Shown: positions 22,601 to 32,606, counted from the stretch's first letter. The stretch: 64,000 nt of DNA from Enoplolaimus lenunculus (GCA_030248215.1 JASANG010001564.1:248001-312000), one strand, 5' to 3'. The notes: a model not told the origin generated them from the sequence alone. Made by a program: numbers and translations.

Positions 22601-24938
22601 GAATCCAACCACTAAATTTCCCTTTAATTTTGGTTTCACAGCATAACCTTTTGCGCCAATTGTTCAGTAAATAGAACCCACTACTGTATGCCTTGGCTAA
22701 AAGGTGCTTTTTTTTTGGGGGGGGGGTAACCAGGCTTGAGTATCTACGGACCGAGTACAATCGACTAAATTTTTTGGGCAATATTTCAAATCAATTTATT
22801 TTTGTAATCTTATCGCAGGTACGAAACCAAAAAGTATTACCGACGTTTGCGAACCGTAATGGTGGCGCTATACTTTTGATGACGTCCGGCGTCGTCCGTG
22901 ACCGTACGCCGCCGTCCGCCCCTGTATGGTACTGTACCCGACTGACAAATATAGCTCCACACTAAAAAACCGGAGCACAGCTTTAAGCTGAATACCAGTT
23001 TTTATAAAAAGCAGGAAAAGTAGAATACAGGAAGTATCTTGGAATGAAACAGCTATTAGTAATAAGTCTAAAATATTAGAAGAGTTATAGACATAGTTTC
23101 AGGAGTACGCTCTTGAAAGCTGACGATACGTTGAATGATTTCTGGAAGTTAATTGCTTCTGAAAACAGAAAGCATTTTTACATCAGCCAATGAGTCATTC
23201 ACAATTCAAACAGCTTTAGCTCGAGTAGTTTGCTTGTCGCCAGTGAGTGATAGGTCTTGTAAAAGGTTGTTGGAAAAAATCGACTACATCAGTGTTTCTA
23301 AGAAACACGAGCGATAATGCAAGGTTATACTTTAGAATGTTGCTTTTAAAACTTAAGTACGCTTTGAAATTTCGAACTCAACTTTATTTGGGCCTGGAGC
23401 CATTTATGTGGTACAATTAGGGATAATGGGACATTTATGGACTCTAAATAGGATTTATGGACTCCATCCGCTTACGGACTCCTTATAATGAATACGGACT
23501 GCTATTGTTTGGGACTTAAAACGGGGACCTCCTCTTATTATCACCATTCACTTATTCGGGTCACTACAGTACATAGTATATATGGATATTTATACATGCA
23601 AATCTATAACTTGGTTGTTGTAAAATTTTGGCAATTGAAGTTTTCAAAACTGCTCGAAGCCTGCAACCTCACTTTTAATGGTACTAATTTTATTAAACGT
23701 CAAAAAATTACACGACTGAGACTGTCTCATAACCTCCGGTGCCCTGAAATCCTGGTTACGGAAACGTCTATGACCATAAGCAACAAGCCAACAACCTCAC
23801 AGTAAAAAATTTCTAGAAAAGACAAGAACGTACCAGTAGGAACAAAGAAATTTTGCTGACATAAAATTCTTTGTCATTAAATATCTTTGGTTTGTGCGGC
23901 AAAGATTGTTGCTAGAGAACCGCCCCGTCTCATGAGTTTCGTGATAACATTCCATCATTGAACAGGACTTACCATAATTTTCAGTTGTTGACAATGTTGC
24001 GCAACAAGTCGCGCCACGTCTTCGTGATGTTGTCGCCGTAATGCTGTCAATTGTTGTCTACACCGTCGTAGTTCAGATTCCAGTTTCATGTTGCGATAAT
24101 GGTAGCAACCTGGTTGACTGCAACATTTGATTTCTCGGGCGGCGATTTCTCGTTTGGTTGCCCTTGGAAGTGTATTTGAGTCGTTCTGGCAGCGGCTTGG
24201 GTTTAATTGCGAAGTTTGGTTTGAGAAGCATGGCAGTTGATATAAGCCAACGTGGCAGGTTTCGTTATTGGCGCCAATTTTAGCGGAACGATGGAATTGT
24301 TTGGCGCCATTTTCTGTTATATGGTCATAAGGTTTTGCGCCATTTTGACGGTTATTACTTGGTGATTTGGCGCCAATTTGACCAGCATTGCTTTTTGATT
24401 TGGCGCCATTTTGACTGGCATAAGTAACCGTTTTGGCGCCATTTGTAACGGTGTAGCTAGCTGTCTTGGCTTCATTTGGAGTTTTGTCAGTGTTGAGATC
24501 AAGCTTCGTGTTACATTTGAACTTGATCGGTGTTTTCGTGGGATTTTCCGAATGTTTTGTGTATGCCTCATTAATTTGATTGATATTTGGAAACTTGGAG
24601 TTATGAATGTAATGATATTGATCAAACAACACATTCTTCTGACCAGAACTTTGTGTTTTGTTGGAGTTTACGCAACTCTTATAAGGAATATAGCCGCCAT
24701 TATTGGTTTGTATTATTGGTTTTTCAATTTCCGCATTTCCATCGAATATTTTACGTGGTGCATTTTGCCAACCGCCATTTTTATGCAAGCCAACAGCGTA
24801 GCTAATGTTTTTGGCGCCAAATTGTGGTGCATTATTTATAACGTTACCATTAGTAAACGCCAAGTTATCACATTCAAACGAATCCGTCACAGATATATTT
24901 CGAGGTTCCTGAACTCGAGGTATGTGTTGCTTGCTCAT
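4620..24938 (-). CDS. JAKMIP-like coiled-coil protein (12 coding exons, about 820 aa)
   Basis: Coding exons in transcript order: 24938-23973, 15023-14814, 14206-14105, 12927-12778, 11366-11307, 9977-9867, 9495-9256, 7438-7259, 6990-6868, 5351-5232, 5140-5039, 4712-4620. Each is an exact multiple of three with AG/GT borders in phase 0, giving 819 codons. The start is ATG (MSKQHIP). Exon 1 has a low-complexity repeat region and ends in a coiled coil. Later exons are heptad-rich, for example LLEQVSKLEEENEML. Exon 7 (YNRLYRKHVLLQQSYATLAR) and exon 8 (ANERNELLEFQMLE) resemble the JAKMIP segments YQALQRAYALLQEQ and DQNELLEFRVLELE. Exon 10 (VPIEDLMIRFKLL, then LRPEDRGVV) matches the position of VNIPDLIKQLDIL/LRNEEQVAI. 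JAKMIP1 long form is of similar length. Known family members bind microtubules and, in JAKMIP1, Tyk2. The similarity is from memory, so another coiled-coil family remains possible. Exon structure is far surer than the name. Confidence 0.72.
5703..5731. repeat. Short perfect hairpin
   Basis: GCACGGCTC and GAGCCGTGC are perfect 9 bp inverted repeats separated by an AT-rich 10 bp loop, in intron 9 of the coiled-coil gene. Confidence 0.5.
6525..6740. other. GTGC/CACTCGT-rich low-complexity block
   Basis: Over about 215 bp the words GTGC, GCAC, CACTCGT and CGTGCAC recur far more densely than in the AT-rich surroundings, without a strict period. Open frames on both strands arise from this composition and do not look like protein. 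Confidence 0.5.
7439..9255 (-). other. Intron 7 of the JAKMIP-like gene
   Basis: About 1.8 kb. It contains the family A remnant at 7519-7722 and a GC-rich patch near 8470-8520 with CGCTCGCTTCGCTCGCGA-like words that recur elsewhere in the window. No coding exon with matching splice phases was found. Confidence 0.55.
7519..7722. repeat. Family A element, diverged
   Basis: GAGCCTGTAGCC at one side and GGCTACGTGCCTGCTC at the other are inverted ends of the family A type. The interior has the TCGCTTGTAAGTGATC motif seen in other copies. It lies in intron 7 of the coiled-coil gene. Confidence 0.5.
9978..11306 (-). other. Intron 5 of the JAKMIP-like gene
   Basis: Besides the family E element at 10068-10385 this is AT-rich DNA with no supported gene. 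A CTCCGGTTCCGGT fragment near 11200 belongs to family F. Confidence 0.5.
10068..10385. repeat. Inverted-repeat element, family E (CAGGATTCC...GAACCCTG)
   Basis: Ends CAGGATTCCAACAG and TTTTGAACCCTG are imperfect inverted repeats. The interior has GAACCGGAACAGGA-type words, ACCGAATTACTATTGGAC and AAAGACAAAGTTTCC. A second copy sits at 32607-32973 with the same internal order. It lies in intron 5 of the coiled-coil gene. Confidence 0.6.
11367..12777 (-). other. Intron 4 of the JAKMIP-like gene
   Basis: Hosts the initiator tRNA on the other strand. The CCGGAGCCGGAGG/GGTTGTACCCC piece near 11740-11810 is one end of family F. The rest is AT-rich with no supported exon. Confidence 0.6.
11954..12025 (+). 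tRNA. Initiator tRNA-Met (CAT)
   Basis: The 72 bp sequence folds as a full cloverleaf. The acceptor stem is AGCAGAG with TTCTGCT and discriminator A. The A-box region is TGGCGCAGTGGAAGCGTGCT. The anticodon stem is CTGGG/CCCAG around loop CCCATAA, giving CAT. The T arm is CAAGG, ATCGAAA, CCTTG. AGCAGAGTGGCGCAG and the ATCGAAA T loop (in place of TTCRANN) are the hallmarks of eukaryotic initiator tRNA. No intron. It lies in intron 4 of the minus-strand coiled-coil gene and is transcribed in the opposite direction from internal pol III promoters. The TTTT needed for termination is not immediate: TAGTAGTTTTAC gives a T run about seven bases downstream. Confidence 0.96.
12928..14104 (-). other. 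Intron 3 of the JAKMIP-like gene
   Basis: Contains the palindromic element at 13178-13380. Otherwise AT-rich with no supported gene. Confidence 0.55.
13178..13380. repeat. Full-length palindromic foldback element, family G
   Basis: The whole 203 bp is close to one palindrome: TACACTGCAAAAAATGGTG at the start and CACCATTTCTTGCAGTGTA at the end, with GAGTCAAATTGACT-type and TTTTCCG blocks mirrored inward. TA at each end fits a TA target duplication. A second copy is at 58407-58625. It lies in intron 3 of the coiled-coil gene. Confidence 0.8.
15108..15246. repeat. Family A element (right end intact)
   Basis: Internal landmarks CATACAAGGGTTTCGAT, GGGGCCAAAATTCTTCCAGG and the terminal GCAACGGGCCCG match the other family A copies. 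The left end is eroded. Confidence 0.6.
16526..16649. repeat. Family A element
   Basis: Landmarks CCATACAAGGGTTTTTGAT and GTCTGGCTACGGGCCC are present. A separate left-end fragment (CAGGCCCATAGCCAGCTCAG then a G run) is at 15864-15905. Confidence 0.6.
16731..16852. repeat. 50 bp arm inverted repeat (hairpin)
   Basis: AGGCTCAGGTAAGTTTTTCT at 16731 is mirrored by AGAAAAACTTACCTGAGCCT ending at 16852. The arms are about 50 bp with few mismatches and a loop of about 22 bp. TTCCCCACATTTA at 16690 just upstream is shared with other family C-type ends (near 57950). Confidence 0.75.
17791..17951. repeat. Family A element, reverse orientation
   Basis: GCGGTTCCGTAACC at the start and GGCTACGAGCCTGA at the end, with CTTGCTTGTAAATCATCGAAA internally, are the reverse complement of the usual family A order. 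Confidence 0.65.
18529..18583. repeat. AAT/ATA-rich simple repeat
   Basis: An imperfect run of AAT/TAATA units. Confidence 0.6.
18920..19040. repeat. GTTT/GGTT simple repeat
   Basis: An interrupted series of TTGGTTGGTTGGTTTGTTTG-type words over about 120 bp. Its translation (WFVCLFVSLFGCLF) is a composition artefact. Confidence 0.7.
19299..19440. repeat. Family B element
   Basis: CAGAGCCGTAACAGTAATAT at the start and ACGTTCCGCCCCTG at the end, with CCTAAGCCTAAGCC inside. Confidence 0.7.
19744..19814 (-). repeat. tRNA-like sequence (SINE head or tRNA pseudogene)
   Basis: On the minus strand the acceptor halves GACCGCG and CGTGGTC pair, an A-box-like TGGTGTAGTGG and a B-box-like GTTCGATTCC are present, but the T stem does not pair and the anticodon arm is ambiguous. 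That fits a tRNA-derived repeat or pseudogene better than a working tRNA. Confidence 0.5.
22012..22122. repeat. Family A element, internally shortened
   Basis: CGCCCGTAATCAGCTCAACTTGCT at the left and GGCTATGTGCC at the right match family A ends; the centre is short and diverged. Confidence 0.45.
22857..22927. repeat. Family H fragment (GACGTCCGGCG-rich)
   Basis: ACGTCCGGCGTCGTCCGTGA and CCGTACGCCGCCGTCCGCC resemble blocks at 40606-40740 and 37573-37685. GC-rich in an AT-rich setting. Confidence 0.45.
23281..23577. repeat. Family L element, one end missing
   Basis: Ends at ATTCGGGTCACTACAGTAC. Its interior (GTACGCTTTGAAATTTCGAA, CTCAACTTTATTTGGGCC, CAATTAGGGATAAT) is the reverse complement of the interior of 63077-63505. 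Confidence 0.65.
23973..24938 (-). CDS. First coding exon of the JAKMIP-like gene, with seven 11-residue repeats
   Basis: This 966 bp exon encodes residues 1-322. The open frame extends a little upstream, but the first ATG in frame is at 24936-24938; no splice acceptor sits just before it, so it is taken as the start. Residues about 155-231 form seven tandem 11-residue units with consensus N/I-G-A-K followed by seven variable residues, and a lone related unit (FGAKNISYAVG) lies near residue 40. The C-terminal 45 residues (ESELRRCRQQLTALRRQHHE and on) form a coiled coil that leads into the next exon. The donor is ATG|GTAAGTCC. The repeat region is Asn/Ser/Lys-rich and probably disordered. Confidence 0.75.
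24246..24476 (-). repeat. Seven-unit 33 bp coding tandem repeat with GGCGCC core
   Basis: GGCGCC (or TGCGCC in one unit) occurs at 24270, 24303, 24336, 24369, 24402 and 24435, exactly 33 bp apart. It encodes the Gly-Ala of each 11-residue unit. The flanks often read TTGGCGCCA. An isolated further copy is at 24813. The bases outside the core have diverged, so the array is old or the core is constrained. Confidence 0.85.
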
Positions 24939-25199
24939 TGGAATATAGGTAATATTTTTCAATTTTTTAGTTTAGGATCAGACTAATTTTGAGCAAAAGC
25001 CAGCCGTTTAATTTTTGGTTGGTTACAAACTTACTAGTTTACCATCTCCGATCTAAAATAAATAAACACTTTCGTGTACAGATTCGTAACCAGGATTTGG
25101 TTCGAGAAAGTCTGCTGAAAAGTTTACTGCGAGCGAGCGCGCCGAACGAAGCACTCTAAGCTCCAGCTGGTTTTATTATATAACCGACCCATGTAAAGA

Positions 25200-25370
25200 T
25201 CAGGTGAGGAAAGTTTTTCTGCCGAACTGCAGTAGGTCAAACTTAAAGCTTTTGTCTAATTCTTTGCTTAGGCTTAGGCTTAGGTATAGGTTCATGCTTA
25301 CACCTAGGTTTGAATTAGCTTAGGCTTAGGAATATGGCTGTACTACTGTTGCGGACCTGTTCTATACATT
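25200..25370. repeat. Family B element, reverse orientation
   Basis: Begins AGATCAGG and ends GCGGACCTGTTC, with GCTTAGGCTTAGGCTTAGG inside, the reverse complement of the usual order. It sits about 260 bp upstream of the coiled-coil start codon and so in the likely promoter region. Confidence 0.65.
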
Positions 25371-25956
25371 AGCCCTATAACCTATACGTTTTTTGCTATG
25401 CTGAGTCTTCTTGGATGGATTGTTCATGTGACATGCTACAAATCTAAATCAATGTCATGGGTATAAAATTTTGCATAAATATCTTCTGGGGTCAATTTTG
25501 TATTTTAAACTGTCAAAAAATTTTAATTTTTTAAAGTAGACCGCTATAACTGATGTTACCGTAACACGAAAATGAATTTAATAACAGGAAAATGAATTTA
25601 ATCACATTGTGAAAATACATACACTAAGTCTTTGCTCTGAATTTAGGCTTTCGGAGAATGTTTTTACTTTAGGCTACTGTTACACTCCTCAAGGTATTAA
25701 AAACTTAGCATAGCCAACGCAATTTTATTGCTAAATGTTAACACAAAATTTCGGTTTGTTAATGGCCTATGTCAAGTCGGTCCAATTTCGAATCCGCCAA
25801 TGCTGAACACCAATTTTGCTGTGAAAGTGACACAACGGATACTAAGAGCAAAAAGACGATCAGAAATAGTTCTAACTCAAGTGGACTTAAATCTCTTTTA
25901 CGACATAAATTATAAACTCTAAAATAAATAAAATTAAAACGGTTTAAGCTTATGGG

Positions 25957-26112
25957 CAGGTTCGTAGCCAGCTCTCCTTTCTAAAGGGGGTAAAAAATGT
26001 TTAGCTGGGACATACAAGGGTTTCCGTAGACTTTTAGGCAAGGTTAAAATTTTAGGGTGGTCAAAATTTTTCCAGGGCGCTGAAACCTGGCCTTTGTCTT
26101 GGCTACGGGCCC
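25957..26112. repeat. Family A element, near complete
   Basis: Left end GGTTCGTAGCCAGCTC, landmarks GGGACATACAAGGGTTTCCG and TTTTTCCAGGG, right end CTTGGCTACGGGCCC. One of the best copies of the family. Confidence 0.8.
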
Positions 26113-28397
26113 TCTTATGGAGTTCGCTGTCACGGGCATAAAAAGTATTTTATTTCGGGGCAGAATAACCTTTAAGCCAGCGAGAAAATGTTTTTCGACT
26201 CTAACATTTAGTTGGCTATTCTAAAGCCTTTGAAGTGCCCTTTTATAACGCTTGCATAGAAATTTTCAGTAAATAAATATCCCCTCATGTATGCGGCCCT
26301 GTTTGAGATAGAATTTTGAAATTGTGCAATTTCTCTTCTCTACAGATTTCTCACGTCGACTTAGAGCGAGAGTAAATACGGGGTTTAAGCTTAAATTGTG
26401 CAATAAGCTGCATAATTTACAACATGTTCCGCTTTTAGTATTGAGCATAATAAAATTTTCACAAAGTTTCAATAGAAAAAAGATTAAGTTTTCTGAAGAG
26501 CTGCAGTGTGCTTAACGCCCCGGTGGATCCGTATAGTGCAATTTTAAAATTTTAGACAAACGGCTAACGGGAGCTTAGTTCTAACCATGATTCAATTATG
26601 GCTATTATATTTCGCCAAAAACAATAGTTTTACTGAACTTACGACCATTTGTAGCCCGACAACTGGTCGCGCAACAGTATTCAAAAAAAGCCTATGAATA
26701 AATCTTAGCATAATCTTAAACATAATCATGAAGTCTAAGCCTAGGCGTAGGCGTCGAAGTGTGGAGTCAATGAAATTTTGGATTACAAGTTGTCGGAGAC
26801 GAGTTGTCGGGCGACGAATTGTCGCGTGCACCGAAGCTGGTAACATTAACATTGGTAGTTCTGTTTGAAGGAAGTACTATAAAAGTAATTTGTCAACGTG
26901 AAATACAATTCGGAACCAGTCCAACGCCCCAAGAAATTCTATATGCTACAGAAGTCCAGGAGCGCCTACAGTTTATAAGTGCGCCAAACGTTTTTCCTGG
27001 AAAAAGTTAAAATGTAGCCCCAAAGGTCTGACCCTGTGGGCCACACTTGGGATTGAGGAAAACGCAAAATGCCGCATCTAAAGTCCACACTTATATTAAG
27101 AATTGAACAAAGAAGCGTACCCGCTCATAGAAGAGATGCACTTAATTGTAAAATACGAAAGTGTTCCGCTGAAACTTTTCCAGAAACACCGCTTGTACAC
27201 TTAATAGTGAAACAGTTGCGTAAGCGTAGAAACTAGAAATGAAAACTAAACTTAAAATGAAAAATCTAGAGTAGAGATTAACTTTTTCAAACACTGAAAG
27301 TATGTGTTTAATAAATAAATGGGGTAGAGAAAATGTACCCCAGTGACAAATTCTTGGAAGAACGATGGCAATAATCAGTTTAAGCATTATGTATTAGAAT
27401 AATCTGGTAAAAATCCTACTAATCGCAAAAAATTTTTGTAAGAATATAGCTTCCCAAGATGAAATACCGGGTGCTTTTTATTGGCGCAGCCAGGATTTCA
27501 GCGCGTACGGGTACAAAATTAAGTATGAAAATTTTTTCACTTGTAGGATGTGGACGCTTATAAAATTGTAAAAGTCTGTTAACACTGTTTTACTTGTCTC
27601 CAAAATTTCAGCAGAATATAGTCGTTTTATTTGTGTCTTTGTATACGTCCCTGGCTCCGAAGCAAGCGCCAGACCTATGAAGCTATAGCTTTTTACAGTC
27701 GGCATTGCCCTATTCAAAAGGATTTACATACGTATCGATTTCAAAAATAAGCATAGAAGGGGCTTCTGTATTGTTGTCCACCGAGACTGGCTTATAACAA
27801 AGCATTTCCCGCAGTTCTATTAAAGCTAAGCAAGCCCTGAACTTTAAGTTTAAACTTGAGAAACAAAAAGCTGACATCGGCAAGAACACAGACAGACGCT
27901 GAGGAGTGTGAGAATTTCAATGCTAAATTTTAAGCTTAAGTGTTTTTTCAAAAAATTTTCGTTTTCAAAAAAGAAAAATCTGTTGTAGAAAAAAATAGAA
28001 TTTTTACAGTTTTAGCACTGAAAATATCATAACGATATATTCAAAGGTTTCCATTAGTTATGTCATCTGCGTGTAAAATCAAAATTTGTGTTAAGAAAAT
28101 CTGTTAAGCTTGACACGATTTGTTAAATTTTAATACATTTCTGTGCTAATATTCATTGTATGGCGGCTAATCGACCATAAAAACCAATTGACAAAAATAA
28201 ACTTGTTCAGTCATCGTTTTCATGAGCCTGGTATAAAAGTTTTCAAAAATATATATGCCCAAATTACACTGTTAATATCAATTAGCATTTTCCCTCGCGC
28301 TAGAAATTACAAAATTTCTTCCTGATTGGTATCGAGACAATATCTGATTGATCTCGTTTGCCAACTGAGGCAAATAGTAGTCAAGACACAACATATA

Positions 28398-28755
28398 CCA
28401 GGGTGCAACCGGAGGTGAAACATACAGGAGCCTGAGGTCAACGAAACTTGCCGGAGCCTGAAGTTAGGTGAAATTGATTACTTAAAATGATGTTTATTTC
28501 GCTAATTTTAACAATATCTATAAGGTGTTGTTAAAACTTTTGGTTTCACGCTTATTTTTGACAAAATCTCGCCAATTTGTCCCTCATAATTGTACCAAAA
28601 TCTGAAAGAAAACGCACAAAACAAATAGATATGGTAAAAACTTTGCATAATTTCACTACCGAAATTGCCGGAAACTCCAGCAGATATTCTACCGGAGCCG
28701 GAGGTCGATTTTTTGCCGGAGCCGGAGCTGGAGATAGACCTTCGGTTGTACCCTG
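28398..28755. repeat. Inverted-repeat element, family F
   Basis: CCAGGGTGCAACCGGAGGT at the left is mirrored by ACCTTCGGTTGTACCCTG at the right. GGAGCC words flank both sides internally. Partial relatives lie near 11200 and 11740-11810. Confidence 0.7.
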
Positions 28756-30057
28756 ACATACAGCTCACACATGAATAGCCTACTTCGTGATTTTCAAAAA
28801 TACAAATAAACAAACATAAAAAACTTCTACGTGTGAACAGGGCTTAAATGCTGTTTGCAAAAATGTGCAATTTTGACTTAAACTTGCAAAAATAAACAGA
28901 TATTGCAAAACAATCTTCATGCTCTGTTTAGTTTAATTATAATTTCTTGCAAACTTGGCTACTTGCGATAAAAATTTAAACGTATGCAATTAAGCTGAAT
29001 TCGTTTCAATATTGTGTTGACCTTTCTATACGATTACCAGATGTGACTAAAGAATAAAATAATTTTTGAAATGTTGTTCGATTTAAAATTTCACGAGAAT
29101 TGTTTAAATTCAAATTCATATCGCTTAAGTTAATTGATCGTCACTCGTGAACCACCAAACTCTGGGCGACAGAAAAGTTAAACTATTCGACTATTAATTC
29201 ACTAAACTTTGTCGAATGGAATTTAAATTGTCAATTTTTTGTCAATTTTTTGGTTTGAAGTAGATGTTAGACGCTAAATATGAAATTCTTGAGAAACTCA
29301 AATTTGGCAGCGGAATAACCAGGTCAGGTGCTAAGAGAAGTATAAATCGGCCAAAAGAAAGATAAAAATCGAATTAGTTTTTGTCAAAAAAGCCAGCTAG
29401 AGAGTGTAGGGTAACCAAAAAGACTGCATCATTTAAAATTGGCATTTTTTACGAACTTGTATATTAATTACTAAGCTGTTAATAAAGATAAACTGGAAGC
29501 AAACTTTTGGCTGAAATTAAAATTATTTCCTTTGGCTGAAATTACAAATATTTCCTCGGCTGAATCTAATCTAATTGAAATATGTACAGGGGGAACTTAA
29601 AGCTTCGTTGTTTTTCCGTTAATACAGGATAGCACTGTCAAACAAGAAAACATTCGTAATATATTCAAAGACACAAATCAAATATTGCATAGAAGGACAA
29701 ATTGCCGTAACTAAACGCATTTAATTAGTTACAACTCGATGCTTCGGCAAACACGACTAAAATGTTGTTGTGTGCTTTTTGATTTTTTTAATGTAAAAAT
29801 TGCAATATTTATATACGCAATTTCCGAGTGAATTTCATGGTTAAGGAAAGTGGCGAATCCAAAGATAGAGGGTGTTCGTCAAATGCTGCGTTAACTGTAA
29901 AAGATTGACGTTGTAGGTTGAAGATTTTGAGTTATAAATTTGTGAAATAATTGTTAAAGATTTAATTTGGCAGTCACAATTATTTAGACGAGAAGTAGTA
30001 CTTTTTAGTAAAATTCTGGATGATTAAAGTTTTTCCATTATAAAAAAGTTTGGTTCA

Positions 30058-30217
30058 ACGCGTAGCCAACTCCACGCTGCTGGGACGTATCATTTTTCCG
30101 AATAAGCATACGAGGGTTTTCTGTCAGTTACAACCAATATTGAAAATTTTCTACGTGCGAGCTAAAATTCTTTTAAGGGTGCTGAGCCCCCCTTAGCCCC
30201 TTTCTGGTTACGGGCCA
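30058..30217. repeat. Family A element
   Basis: Left end CGCGTAGCCAACTCC, landmark CATACGAGGGTTTTCTG, right side GCTGAGCCCCCCTTAGCCCC then TCTGGTTACGGGCC. Confidence 0.7.
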
Positions 30218-32349
30218 GAGTTTAGTGCAGAATACCTGATAAATTTTTCGGTTCAAGACAAATATGTCGGTCATGACCGTGTCTGAAATTCGGTTTGAAA
30301 CCCACAGAATTTGTGGAAAATGTATAAAACCATATTTATGTTTTACAGATTATGTACCCCCTATAGTTTCTTGGTGCTCTCAAGCGTAAAGTCATCACCC
30401 CTTTTGCCCATCTTTCAATCTGGTAAACTTCAATTTTCCGTCTAGCAAATTTAAAATCCAAATGTTATCTAAAACACTGTACCAACACATGCACCCCTTT
30501 ACTATTACAGGAGCGGTGGCAAAATCAAACTGTAATCAATTGCAATAAAGACAACTACTAAAATTTTAACTCAATGCAATCACTAAAACTCATTTCGTAA
30601 TTTTATTAATTCAAAAATTCAAATTTTCCAACTCAAAATTTTCTTAAATTTCAATCGTTTCAGACGCAAATAATTTAACCTCGTCTAGAGCGAAGAGCAC
30701 GATTTCAATTCGAGAGGGATTACTTTAACAGCCATGTTGCATTTACCAGCGAGCATAGTGACAAATTTTTAAGTTTGCCAATTTAATAAAGACAGTAAAA
30801 ATTGTTCGTGTTTCGTATCGCTTCAAAAATTCCGTTTGGGATATTCCAGTCAACCCCCATTGCATATATACGTCCGTAGACATCCTCTTTGCGTATTCCA
30901 GTTTAGAAAATTAATTTCAAACAATGCAACCGACTATTACTAATGTATAATTTTGGAAACTTTCTAATAAATCGTTATCAAGGCGGGCGGTATATTCAAA
31001 TGAGTAACAAGTATTTTAGTTGAAGAGAGAAGACACGAGATGGTTTACTGTTTTGAATCTTGGATTGTGTTCTCAAATCTGTGTAGCACGTATTACCAGT
31101 GGCGGATCCAGAAATTTCTGACGGCGGTGCGCTGGTAAAAGTTAGGACTTTAGGAAACGCAGTTTTTACTGTATGTTATATACGTAAGTATGCAATCGTG
31201 AAACAAAATTGGCAATGTTGTATGATAAGTCAAATACAATAAATATACTGAGCTTCCAACCTCACCATTTCGGTGGTTCGAAAAATTAAGAATGTGGTCA
31301 TAAGATTCAAGCCAAAAACTGAATAATGGTTCGATCCAAGAGCACATCCAAGGATATGGAGCATATTCCATTCATTGCCTTCCAGAAATGTACATAATTG
31401 AGGTATACACAGTACACTTGCGTTTTTAGTGTTCCGAAACCTGTTATATGCACAGATCTTTAAAGTAAGTCAATTATCAGTGTGATGCAAATAAATCCGC
31501 TCATAAAATGCAAAACTACTAACGTAAACAGTTTGCCTAGGAAAAACTGAAAACACTTTTCCAAATATTTCTTGGCATGACCACGTGGACTTCCAATGTG
31601 CTTACACCAAGGTAAAACGAGTTGTCCCTTCCCTGCTCCGACAACGGCACAAAATTAACTTCCGGCTACGGTTGAATTGTGGTCCGAGTATCCGGAGCAA
31701 TTTTTCAACCTTCATTTTAGCAATTTAATTTTGCTTCCGGTATTTTTCCAAGTCGTACATTGCCTCACACCTACATTTTTGAAATTTAAATAATTTTACA
31801 AAGCTAAATCAACCCTCGATATACGACCCTGGACATCGTGCGGTGGGTTGTTAAGGTCTGAATCATAAAACAAGATTCACCAATCCAGAAACAAAAGCTT
31901 ACCAAAACCTGTTAAAACGGCTGATTTTTATTGCGTCAGTTGCCCCAAGATTTGGCACTGTAAAGTCACCTGTGAAACCGGAAGTCGGAATCAAAAATAC
32001 AAAACAACTGAATGACTAAAATGTTCAGCGTCTCTTAAGAATAGCCGTGTCGGATCGCGAGGAAGGCGACAACGAAGATTTTGTCTCAGAAGGGCATATC
32101 TTTATGCTAACCTCTGTACAGCAAAGCATAGCAAATAGAAAATTTACACTTTTAACAATCGCATTAGATTATGCAAAACTTGATAAAACGTTTCCATTTT
32201 TCTCATCGTTTCACGAACTTCGACAATTAGGCTCTGTGTACCGCTGTGTGTCCGCTGTTAAATAATGAAAGTATCTGCCTTTTCTACCAAACAGAAATTT
32301 AATTACGCTTTCGCCAATGATTAAATAAACAAAAATAGTTACATCTCAG

Positions 32350-32562
32350 TACTACGAACGTATTCAATTGAAAGTATGCTTAAAGAAAACGCTTTTAAAA
32401 TCCAAATGTTTTGGAGCCGGTAAAAACCTCAGATGTTGCTGTTCAGATACTTATCGACACTGTAAACCAGGTTATTATCGTACATGTGAATTAAATTACC
32501 GAAATTTAGGCTACAATCATGGTAGGGCAGAATTTAAACAAAAGTATGAGAGAAAGCAATAA
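32350..32562 (+). CDS. Possible terminal exon of a Cys-rich protein (uncertain)
   Basis: After ACATCTCAG an open frame runs 71 codons from YYERIQLK to a TAA. It carries CFGAGKNLRCCCSDTYRHC, then KPGYYRTCELNYRNLGYNHG, with seven cysteines in total, and ends in a charged tail. The residue mix is less like random AT-rich translation than its neighbours. No upstream exon or signal peptide could be joined with confidence, and a repeat begins 45 bp downstream, so it may be chance or a gene relic. Confidence 0.2.
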   Translation, partial: YYERIQLKVCLKKTLLKSKCFGAGKNLRCCCSDTYRHCKPGYYRTCELNYRNLGYNHGRAEFKQKYERKQ

Positions 32563-32606
32563 GCATGCGAACGTTGTGTAACTGTAAACTTTGTTGCAGA
32601 ATATAT

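Larger units (their letters stand above)
15024..23972 (-). other. Intron 1 of the JAKMIP-like gene, 8.9 kb
   Basis: The long first coding intron is filled with dispersed repeats: family A copies at 15108, 15864, 16526, 17791, 20809 and 22012, an inverted repeat at 16731-16852, simple repeats at 18529-18583 and 18920-19040, a family B element at 19299, a tRNA-like piece at 19744, and a family L copy at 23281-23577. I found no extra exon that would splice in phase 0. Confidence 0.55.
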
